From positions 1-19,651 of the forward strand of contig JACPQZ010000004.1 in the NCBI GenBank assembly GCA_016190205.1: a stretch of 19,651 nucleotides of DNA, read 5' to 3'. A model generated the notes under the pieces. The model worked only from the letters and a program-made list of their open reading frames with translations, was not told the DNA's origin and did not search any database. This document shows positions 13,993 through 19,651 of the stretch, one piece after another. Within the stretch, counting starts at the first letter, position 1, and each line of letters begins with the position of its first letter. The translations under genes were made by a program, and so were the position numbers. The stretch comes from Candidatus Omnitrophota bacterium (GTDB lineage Bacteria > Omnitrophota > JACPQZ01).

Positions 13993-14478
13993 TCACATGT
14001 ATGCGCGGAATCCGTCTGGATCCGTGACGTCCGTGACAGAACTTCCCAGGTGTGTCAACTCGCCTTCGGGATCGATAATAACTTCCACGCTCCGGCTGTT
14101 GGGTAATGGAGCGCCGCTCTCCGTCGTAACCCCTTCGGCGCTTATGACCACCAGTCCGATACGGACATGAAGCGACGTATTGAAAAGTGCTTCGGGGATG
14201 ACTGCCAGATCGGGGGGGGGACCCGTGGCCCTCACACCCACGAGGCGATGGGTTGCACCCATGTCGAAAGCGCCTCCGACCAATCCTCCATCTTGAATGC
14301 CGTTATGCGCCAGCACCGTCCCCGCCTGACTTAGATAGAGGGCGACCTTATGTTCGACGGTCTCCCCCGTCATTTCAGCCTGATGGGTGCTCATGAGAAA
14401 GATAGTTCCTGCCGCGATGGAGATCAAGAGGGCCATAACGATAGCCGTTAAAAGTGCCGCTCCCCTGTTTCCGTGCAT
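13993..14478 (-). CDS. pilX: PilX-like minor pilin
   Basis: A 161-aa protein with leader MHGNRG and the hydrophobic segment AALLTAIVMALLISIAAGTI, followed by FLMSTHQAEMTGETVEHKVALYLSQAG. The last part matches the PilX N-terminal family, which reads like AFYLAEAG and usually lacks Glu5; there is no Glu at that position here. Minor pilins of this type prime assembly and sit at the pilus tip. The rest (about 60-161) is not recognisable, and the protein is on the short side. GAGGAG lies seven bases before the ATG. It follows pilV and pilW and precedes pilMN, the usual minor-pilin order. A GspK-like role is a lesser alternative because no GspK domain is present. Confidence 0.75.
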   Translation of the reverse strand: MHGNRGAALLTAIVMALLISIAAGTIFLMSTHQAEMTGETVEHKVALYLSQAGTVLAHNGIQDGGLVGGAFDMGATHRLVGVRATGPPPDLAVIPEALFNTSLHVRIGLVVISAEGVTTESGAPLPNSRSVEVIIDPEGELTHLGSSVTDVTDPDGFRAYM

Positions 14479-14488
14479 ATCTCCTCAC

Positions 14489-15013
14489 TTATTGCGCCGT
14501 CATGGACTGGCTGGTCAGCTCGGAATGGAGCGTAATCGTTTCGCCGCCCGCATCCGCTGTGATGTCAACGACCACTGTATTCCTTGCCGGGCCCGGACGA
14601 GATACCGTGAAAGAGGTAATAGAATCTGCTATCGGCTGTATCGGTCCGGCAGTCAGTCCGACATTCATTTGAAAAAGGACCTGCCCCGACCCGTGTGAAT
14701 AAAGTAAAGTGGGGTCCTCTACATCATCAGCCTCATTAGTCGGCGTGCCGGGAAGGCCCCCGTCGATTTCAAAGTTGAGTGCGGACCGGGTTTCGCCAAC
14801 CGGCGGAATCAAAATGTCAACCGCCTCAATAAAATTTTTAGAAATATGCTCCATCAGAAACTGGGCCTCGGTCTGGACCCCGGTCTGGTCAATGACAGAG
14901 TGCTGCATCTTCATCCCTGTCACGAACAGACTTGACGCCACCATCAGGACCCCTCCCAGGATCGTAATAGCCGTCAAGACCTCGATCAATGTAACTCCCG
15001 CTTTTCCTTGCAT
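14489..15013 (-). CDS. pilW: PilW/GspJ-like minor pilin
   Basis: A 174-aa prepilin with leader MQGKAG and mature start VTLIEVLTAITILGGVLMVASSLFVTG, with Glu5 present. The later part (TEAQFLMEHISKNFIEAVDILIP, quoted by its ends; NFEIDG; VDITADAGGETITLHSELTSQ near the end) follows the PilW/GspJ pattern of a long helix and then a beta domain. It sits second in the minor pilin set, 46 bases after pilV and 10 bases before pilX. No cysteine is seen. PilW is preferred over GspJ because a clear gspJ exists in the other operon. Confidence 0.78.
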   Translation of the reverse strand: MQGKAGVTLIEVLTAITILGGVLMVASSLFVTGMKMQHSVIDQTGVQTEAQFLMEHISKNFIEAVDILIPPVGETRSALNFEIDGGLPGTPTNEADDVEDPTLLYSHGSGQVLFQMNVGLTAGPIQPIADSITSFTVSRPGPARNTVVVDITADAGGETITLHSELTSQSMTAQ

Positions 15014-15059
15014 CGCCTAACTCAATATTCATGAGACGCGGCATCGTCTGCACAGATTA

Positions 15060-15425
15060 CTACGGATCAGGCCAGTCTACCGTGACCGTTACCTTTTTCA
15101 GGATCACTCCCCCCACGTTCACGTCCTGAACGTCGTACCGGCGGGTGGTACCGGCAGGAAGCCCAGTCAATCCTGGATTCACGTAGGAAAAGCTCACATC
15201 CAGAGCTTGGCTTTCCGTCGTATCGCTGCTCACCGAGTTCTTGAGACCCTCCAGGGTCTCCTGGGCATAGTTCACGGCGAGGGTCCGCTGGTCAACCACC
15301 TGGGTCATCCTCCCGCCTGTCACAAAAACAGAAAGGATCCCTGCCGCCACGGTGGCCACGATTAACGAGGCCACAATGACCTCGACCAGCGTAAGGCCCT
15401 TTTCGCCACAAATCCGCTTTTCCAT
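15060..15425 (-). CDS. pilV: PilV/GspI-like minor pilin
   Basis: A 121-aa prepilin with a 10-residue leader MEKRICGEKG and mature start LTLVEVIVASLIVATVAAGILSVF, with Glu5 present. The pattern LAVNYAQETLEGLKN at about 83-97 is the conserved helix end of PilV/GspI proteins (compare A-x-Q-A-x-E). A short beta domain ends VILKKVTVTVDWPDP. The promoter at 15443-15471 lies only about a dozen bases upstream, and GGGAAG serves as a weak ribosome site. It is first of the group pilV-W-X-MN-O. Confidence 0.8.
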   Translation of the reverse strand: MEKRICGEKGLTLVEVIVASLIVATVAAGILSVFVTGGRMTQVVDQRTLAVNYAQETLEGLKNSVSSDTTESQALDVSFSYVNPGLTGLPAGTTRRYDVQDVNVGGVILKKVTVTVDWPDP

Positions 15426-15442
15426 ATTCTTCCCGACAATTA

Positions 15443-15471
15443 AGTATACCTTTTATAAGACATAGGGACAA
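15443..15471 (-). promoter_or_regulatory. Promoter of the pilV-W-X-MN-O operon
   Basis: On the minus strand -35 TTGTCC (15466-15471) and -10 TATACT (15443-15448) are separated by 17 bases. Transcription would start near 15436, leaving a very short leader of about a dozen bases before pilV. The spacer between the gspM-like stop and pilV (15426-15518) is otherwise empty. Confidence 0.45.
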
Positions 15472-15518
15472 GTGGAAAAATGACAAAAGCTAAATTCAAC
15501 ATTCGAGTTACGGCGTCT

Positions 15519-16061
15519 TCATGGCTCCTTGACAACCATCCGAATGGTGGAGACCTGCATGTTTGCGCGCAGGCTTTTGTCTCCGCTTCGGGGAGCCGCG
15601 AGCCGCATTTTTTCCACCCGGAGTCCCTCCCGGGACTCGCCAATGTTCAGCAGGAACCTGGCAATGGCCTCAAGAGACCCCTCGCATTCGAGCTGAAGAC
15701 TGAAGACATTCGAGAAATCCCCCTCCCGGACGGGGAGCGGCTTCATATCAAGAATCTTGACCTGGGCGCCCTGCCCCAATTGTTCCACCGCCTTCAGAGT
15801 CTCCTGCGTCTCCGCCTCGGGGGTGCGTATGAGGCCAAACACCTCCGCGTAGCGCCCGTATTCTCCAGCCACAGTCTCCTGCCCGGCCAGGAGGGCGTAG
15901 TTTCTGGCAAGTTTCGCCTCCGTCGACTCGAGCTCCTCCAGGTGGCTCTTAAAAAAACCCAAGGCCGGACGCAGGATAAACCGGTCCCCGGACGCCACCA
16001 GCACGACCCCGAAGGTCATGAGGAGGATGGCACGCTCACGTTTGGACAGATGCCGGATCAC
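15519..16061 (-). CDS. gspM: GspM/PilO-like inner-membrane protein
   Basis: A 180-aa bitopic protein with a membrane helix at about 11-30, a charged coiled coil at about 38-60 (HLEELESTEAKLARNYALLA, ends at H40 and A59), and a ferredoxin-like domain at about 82-178 (ETLKAVEQLGQGAQVKILDM and FSLQLECEGSLEAIARFLL, the GspM/PilO pattern). In T2SS, GspM pairs with GspL; in pili, PilO pairs with PilN. The start is GTG, overlapping the GspL-type stop as GTGA. It ends the gspI-J-K-L-M series, which is why I call it GspM, although the fold alone cannot separate it from PilO. Confidence 0.8.
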   Translation of the reverse strand: MIRHLSKRERAILLMTFGVVLVASGDRFILRPALGFFKSHLEELESTEAKLARNYALLAGQETVAGEYGRYAEVFGLIRTPEAETQETLKAVEQLGQGAQVKILDMKPLPVREGDFSNVFSLQLECEGSLEAIARFLLNIGESREGLRVEKMRLAAPRSGDKSLRANMQVSTIRMVVKEP

Positions 16062-17524
16062 CGCTTATCCCCGCCGGACTGCTTTTTAAGAGGGCAGTCG
16101 ATTTGAAAATCCGCGAAATCCTGCCCCTGGCGCTTGCGCGCAGTGGCATATTTCACCTCCACCTTTTCAAAGAGCTCGGATTTTTCGAGCGCATCCCTCG
16201 CCCGAAATACTGTGGCCAGATCATCCGTCGTCCCCCGCAGAGAAATCTCCTTGCCCTCATCAAAGGTATAGTGGGTGAATGTAACCCCCTGCGGAACGAC
16301 ACGGAAGAGCTCCGCCAGGGTCTCGAGACACTGATGGCGCCGCGCCAAGGCCCCGTGGATCCTCACCAGCCGTTCAGACAGGGTGCGCACCTCCTTCGCC
16401 TGGGGATCCGTTTCCGCAAGCCGGGACTTAAGAAAACGAAGGTAATCCTGATGGGCGGCGAGCCTCGCCATCCCCAGGGTGCCGAATGAAAAAGTGATGC
16501 CCAAAATCACGATAACCCTGAAGAGGAGCTCCCTTCTCTTGCGGTCGCCGTGCCGGCGGGCCTGCCATTCTTCGGGGAGAAGGTTCACCGTCCCGCGGGG
16601 ATCCTTAAGACACGCCCCCACCAGACCGGAAAAGCTGAACCTTTTCAGGTGCTCGGCCCAGGACACGCCCTTCGCCGCGGGGTCCCGGAATGAATCCACG
16701 AGATCCATATGGACAGGCGTGATTCCTATCAGGGACTTTGTCCTTGCGACGATTGTGGCAAGCCCCGGAAAACCCCGTGTGAACACCACCCTTTGAAAGG
16801 GGGGCGCCGGGTCCTGCTTCCGGTACGCCCGCAGCGTCATGGCAAGTTCCTCGAGCAGGCGGTCATTCCAAGCGTCCTGACCCTGCGGATCGCGCCCGGC
16901 GTCCTTCGTGCCGAAGCCGATATTGCGGGTAAAGATGAGCTTCCCCTGATGCACGACAGCCACCTCGACCTCGGCCTCACCCACGTCCACAAGGCAGTGG
17001 GTAAGCGCACGGTCCCTGGGATTCAGTCCATTGAGATAGGCTGCGGAGAGGGTCTGGGAAGAAAGGAGCGCGCGCTCCGGTACGAGCCCGGCCTCTTTCA
17101 GCAGGTTAAGCTGGGTGTCGATAAAGGCACGGGGGATAATAACGAGCATCGCCACCGTGTACCCCTGGGCGTCTACCGCAATCTTTTCGTAATCCACCGA
17201 TATCTCGTCCCGGCTGAACGGGATATGGCGCACGGCCTGAAAGCCCGCCATTTGCGCGAGCTCCTCATCTTTTACGGAAGGCAGCCGGACCATCTTGATG
17301 GTCGTCTGCTGACGGCCCACCACCAGCACCTTGCGCACGGCGCGGACCCGAACCCCCAGCTTCTTGACGGCCTCCGAGAGAACAGCCGGCCGATCTTTTT
17401 CAGGAACGCCCCCCAGGGACACGACGCCCGCGGCCTTTATCTTGCGCCTTCCCGTGTCCAGGAGCACGACCTTCACCCCATCGTCGCCCCATCCGATCGC
17501 CAGCACCTCGCCCCGGCCCATCAC
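16058..17524 (-). CDS. gspL: GspL-type protein built as a PilM-PilN fusion
   Basis: A 488-aa protein. Residues 1-310 form an actin-like PilM/GspL cytoplasmic domain (LAIGWGDDGVKVVLLDTGR; MAGFQAVRHIPFSRDEISVDYE, 92-113 quoted by its ends; CLVDVGEAEVEVAVVHQG). VNLLPEEW at 313-320 is a PilN-type INLLP peptide. A membrane helix at about 334-355, a coiled coil (about 360-395) and a PilN-like domain (LAELFRVVPQGVTFTHYTFD, ends at L403 and D422) follow. The C-terminus is DCPLKKQSGGDKR. It can start at GTG 17524 or the ATG three bases later; AGGAGG upstream serves both, and the gspK stop overlaps them. Its place after gspK and before gspM makes it the GspL of this system. It looks like a duplicate of the pilus fusion at 12399-13976. 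Confidence 0.88.
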   Translation of the reverse strand: MMGRGEVLAIGWGDDGVKVVLLDTGRRKIKAAGVVSLGGVPEKDRPAVLSEAVKKLGVRVRAVRKVLVVGRQQTTIKMVRLPSVKDEELAQMAGFQAVRHIPFSRDEISVDYEKIAVDAQGYTVAMLVIIPRAFIDTQLNLLKEAGLVPERALLSSQTLSAAYLNGLNPRDRALTHCLVDVGEAEVEVAVVHQGKLIFTRNIGFGTKDAGRDPQGQDAWNDRLLEELAMTLRAYRKQDPAPPFQRVVFTRGFPGLATIVARTKSLIGITPVHMDLVDSFRDPAAKGVSWAEHLKRFSFSGLVGACLKDPRGTVNLLPEEWQARRHGDRKRRELLFRVIVILGITFSFGTLGMARLAAHQDYLRFLKSRLAETDPQAKEVRTLSERLVRIHGALARRHQCLETLAELFRVVPQGVTFTHYTFDEGKEISLRGTTDDLATVFRARDALEKSELFEKVEVKYATARKRQGQDFADFQIDCPLKKQSGGDKR

Positions 17525-18747
17525 ATGAAGCCCTCCTGCCAGCGCCGCACCGTCAGGGTGGGTTTCGTCCCGCCCCCCCGCTCCACGAGGGCCCGGACGA
17601 GATAACGCCTTTCGGGATTTTCCAAAAATCCCCAGGAGGCTATTTGGAAAAGGCGGGAGGAAACCGTCAGGTAATGTTCGGCCATGTGGTCCATGAGACG
17701 CCTTTCCTCCGTGCCCAGAAGAAGCCGGCTCATATCGCCTTTGATATTCTGGAAGGGTTCGTCGCCTTCAGTCCCCTCCTCATCATCGAAGCCGTCCCGG
17801 TGGTCTATGATGCGCTCCACTAAGTGCTCGATATCGCGCTCGAGGCCGCCCACCTGGTCGAAAGAGGCGCGCGCCAGGACCTCGAGGACCGGCGCGGGGG
17901 CCGTGTTGATGTTCACCTTCCCGTCGCCGTACACCGTGAGCATGGGCTCAATCTCACGATAGACCTCATCGGTCATTCCCAGAACGAGCCGCAGTTCCTC
18001 CATGGCCTGAAACGGGGCATTCTTGCAGGAAAAGGCAAGCTCCTCGTACTGCTCCTGTTCCGCCCCAAAGGGTTTTTCGTTTCCCGACTCATCCAACAGA
18101 GGATCGTCATTCTTATCGCGCCAGTCAATCATGGCCGATGCCAGCGACGGGGTTACTCCCGGGAGGGCGGCGAGCAGCTCGAAAGGTGCCAAGTTGACAT
18201 TGATTTTGCGTTCCTCGTCGGTAAACCCTGGTTTCAATATCCACTTTCGGCTTTCTCGCACCGCATGGGAAATGGTGAAATACCCTTGACCAACGGGCAG
18301 TCTCTGAAACACCTTGTCCGGCTCCTCTTCATCCTCAAGGGTGATCCCGCATTCATACAGGCTGTCATAGGCATTCGCATCCTGTGCGAGCTGGGCAAGG
18401 CTCCATGAGAACCCTGCAAAGGCGAGTTCCCTCGCCACCTTGACGTCGCGCTTGTAACCCGCCATCTTGATGAGAAGCCCCATGCGGTAACCTATCCCGA
18501 CGGCGAACAAGGCCAGGATGGATACGACCCACAGCGTAATGATAAGGATGGTTCCGCGCTCGTACTGCGTACTGCGTACGGCGTACTGCGTACGGCGTAC
18601 GGCGTACTGCGTACTGCGTGAAAGTTGAGAATGGGTTTTCGTTCGCTGTACGCACGACGCTGTACGCTGTACGAATCCCGCTCGCCCCGACGCCACGCTG
18701 TACGCTGTACGCTGTACGCTGTACGAACCTTTATCTTTAAAACTCAT
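17521..18747 (-). CDS. gspK: GspK minor pseudopilin with a repeat-expanded leader
   Basis: A 408-aa protein of the pseudopilus tip. The hydrophobic segment TILIITLWVVSILALFAVGI begins at residue 66, and Glu5 is absent, as is normal for GspK. The helical domain follows, with the two characteristic motifs KINVNLAPFELLAALPGV and KVNINTAPAPVLEVLA. The ATG overlaps the gspJ stop by 11 bases, which supports it as the true start. The leader is therefore 65 residues instead of the usual ten or so. Between an ordinary MSFKDKG and ERG it consists of heptamer-repeat translation such as STQYAVRRTQYAVR and VQRTAYSV. The insertion keeps frame, so the gene looks intact, but processing of so long a leader is uncertain. 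No start codon lies between the repeats and the hydrophobic segment. Confidence 0.88.
   Translation of the reverse strand: MSFKDKGSYSVQRTAYSVASGRAGFVQRTASCVQRTKTHSQLSRSTQYAVRRTQYAVRSTQYERGTILIITLWVVSILALFAVGIGYRMGLLIKMAGYKRDVKVARELAFAGFSWSLAQLAQDANAYDSLYECGITLEDEEEPDKVFQRLPVGQGYFTISHAVRESRKWILKPGFTDEERKINVNLAPFELLAALPGVTPSLASAMIDWRDKNDDPLLDESGNEKPFGAEQEQYEELAFSCKNAPFQAMEELRLVLGMTDEVYREIEPMLTVYGDGKVNINTAPAPVLEVLARASFDQVGGLERDIEHLVERIIDHRDGFDDEEGTEGDEPFQNIKGDMSRLLLGTEERRLMDHMAEHYLTVSSRLFQIASWGFLENPERRYLVRALVERGGGTKPTLTVRRWQEGFM
18561..18620. repeat. Heptamer array A inside gspK
   Basis: Eight tandem 7-base units CGTACTG or CGTACGG run from 18561 to 18616 and end in a partial unit. Because 7 and 3 share no factor, three units encode a seven-residue period, seen as TQYAVR repeats in the GspK leader. 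Confidence 0.92.
18644..18726. repeat. Heptamer arrays B and C inside gspK
   Basis: Units CGCTGTA occur at 18644, 18658 and 18665, with a degenerate copy CGCACGA at 18651, and again four times in tandem at 18696-18723. The two blocks are separated by a GC-rich 20-base spacer. They encode the VQRTAYSV and VQRTASCVQRT parts of the leader. The unit is a rearranged relative of CGTACTG. Confidence 0.88.
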
Positions 18748-19561
18748 CGGGTTCCTCCGGAAGCAGTTCTTCGGGCAGCCAATCCGGCGGTTCGTCTATC
18801 ATGCCTTCGGGAGGGCCCCCGACATCCGGCAAGGGTTCCTCAACCCCAGGCCCCTCTGTCCCCCCAGGAAGAGTCCCTGCAGTCCCACCCGGTTGCGCGG
18901 GAGGGATGAGCGGAACGAGCTCCGAGGCCAGGGGCTGTCCCCCCGTAGGAAGATAGAGGGTGCGCGCAAGTTCCACCGGCTCACCCGCTTCCGGGTCGCG
19001 GATCGTCAGGTACACTTCGATTCCGATCGGCAGCGTGTCTTTTTCCCACTCCTCGCTCCACACAAGTTCTTTCTTATCACCCTCCGCCGCTTCCTCTTCA
19101 TTCTCCTCATAACCGCCGTACAAAAATGAGAGCGATTCAACCGGACTCACCAAAGTGAGCGCCTCTCCTCCCGGCAGGGTGTCTCCGCTCAAAAGGTGAC
19201 GTTCCCAGACAAACGCGCGGCCTTGGCTGTGAGAATCCGGACCGAGCCCGAAAGCAGCCCATCCCATTTGGTGCCCTGTCTCCCACCCTTCTCCCGACGT
19301 GCGGATTCGGGCGGCATAGGTCATGCGGCCTGGTTCACCCTTAAATTCAGCCTCGGGAAACGAAAGGGGTTCGAGGGCGCGGACCTCCCTCGCCACGAGG
19401 TCCAGGGCGCGGTGGGCCAGGTAGCGCGCGCCTCCCCCCTCCTTTCCTTTATTAAATGTGGTGATACCCGTTTGCACCGTCATCTGAATCGTGGCCGCCA
19501 GCACCGCGAAAATCGCAAGGGCCGTGATGAGTTCGAGAAACGTAAACCCCCTGCGGCTCAC
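18737..19561 (-). CDS. gspJ: GspJ minor pseudopilin with Pro/Glu-rich tail
   Basis: A 274-aa prepilin with short leader MSRRG and mature start FTFLELITALAIFAVLAATI, with Glu5 present. RYLAHRALDLVAREVRALEP at 47-66 is the conserved long-helix pattern of GspJ. The beta domain continues to about 205 and includes an acidic insert (EENEEEAAEGDKKE, about 152-165). The last 58 residues (217-274) are rich in Pro, Gly and Glu and end PEELLPEEPDEF; this tail is not part of the family fold. The start is GTG, overlapping the upstream stop as GTGA. It lies between the gspI-like and gspK genes, the canonical T2SS order, and overlaps gspK by 11 bases. Confidence 0.88.
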   Translation of the reverse strand: MSRRGFTFLELITALAIFAVLAATIQMTVQTGITTFNKGKEGGGARYLAHRALDLVAREVRALEPLSFPEAEFKGEPGRMTYAARIRTSGEGWETGHQMGWAAFGLGPDSHSQGRAFVWERHLLSGDTLPGGEALTLVSPVESLSFLYGGYEENEEEAAEGDKKELVWSEEWEKDTLPIGIEVYLTIRDPEAGEPVELARTLYLPTGGQPLASELVPLIPPAQPGGTAGTLPGGTEGPGVEEPLPDVGGPPEGMIDEPPDWLPEELLPEEPDEF

Positions 19562-19651
19562 TTCTCAAGCCTTTCCCTCGCCGTCTCGGGCAGATAAAAA
19601 TACGTGTCCATCCTGATCTCCTCGCGCCGGCGGCCTTCCTCCCAGTTCACG
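19558..19651 (-). CDS. gspI: C-terminal end of a GspI-like minor pseudopilin (partial)
   Basis: Only the last 30 codons are inside the window. They read VNWEEGRRREEIRMDTYFYLPE and then TARERLEK (first block quoted in two parts: VNWEEGRRREE and IRMDTYFYLPE). The pattern V-x-W-x-E-G-R-R-R followed by a hydrophobic strand and TY-x-Y is the end of GspI/PilV-type pseudopilins. The TGA overlaps the GTG of gspJ, so the two are coupled. Position before gspJ-gspK supports GspI. The N-terminus lies beyond the window. Confidence 0.6.
   Translation of the reverse strand, partial: VNWEEGRRREEIRMDTYFYLPETARERLEK

Noticed and set aside
15440-15643. Small minus-strand open frame across the gspM end and the pilV promoter
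   Set aside because: It overlaps gspM in another frame, has no ribosome site, and covers the pilV promoter region.
16709-17605. 298-codon plus-strand open frame opposite gspL
   Set aside because: His/Arg/Gly-rich antisense shadow of the PilM-like domain.
18561-18726. Repeat array as a CRISPR
   Set aside because: Units are 7 bases in direct tandem without unique spacers of CRISPR size, and they lie inside a coding frame.

Overview
All supported genes in this window lie on the minus strand. They form one dense locus for two related envelope machines: a type IV pilus (T4P) and a type II secretion-like system (T2SS). The organism must be a bacterium with an outer membrane, because two different secretins are encoded. 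Base composition is moderately GC-rich, apart from a short AT-rich island before the major pilin gene. PilM-PilN fusion proteins, small MerR-type regulators beside secretin genes and dispersed heptanucleotide repeats would fit a deeply branching Gram-negative group such as Nitrospirota, Desulfobacterota or Omnitrophota. That placement is inference; nothing in the window fixes the taxon.

Layout in the direction of transcription (high to low coordinates). (1) 19651-15519: the end of a T2SS-type operon, with a partial gspI-like gene, gspJ, gspK, a gspL-type PilM-PilN fusion and a gspM/pilO-like gene, all with overlapping stops and starts. (2) 15471-11766: a promoter, then minor pilins pilV, pilW and pilX, a second PilM-PilN fusion and pilO. 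(3) 11669-6032: a promoter with flanking repeats, a small helix-turn-helix gene, a pilP-like gene, secretin pilQ, the assembly ATPase pilB and the platform protein pilC. (4) 5985-3874: a strong sigma70-type promoter, major pilin pilA, a 15-bp hairpin, a second pilin and the retraction ATPase pilT, ending at a probable terminator. (5) 3815-137: a palindromic operator, a MerR-type regulator, an ExeA/GspA-type ATPase, a gspC-like gene and a second secretin. The last about 70 bases may hold the start of an SRP RNA gene.

The pieces combine as follows. PilB powers pilin polymerisation through PilC, and its N-terminus carries an apparently intact tandem MshEN c-di-GMP motif. PilT powers retraction. 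PilMN, PilO and PilP form the inner-membrane alignment complex leading to secretin PilQ. The parallel GspI-J-K pseudopilins, GspL (PilMN-like), GspM, GspC-like protein, ExeA-like ATPase and second secretin make up most of a T2SS. Its remaining parts (E, F, G, H) probably lie beyond base 19651. No prepilin peptidase is present, although seven or eight prepilin-like substrates are.

Main oddities: a TonB-like C-terminal domain fused to the second secretin; heptamer repeats inserted in frame into the GspK leader and found again before pilQ; two paralogous PilM-PilN fusions; and two secretin modules each led by a small MerR-like regulator with its own palindromic control DNA.
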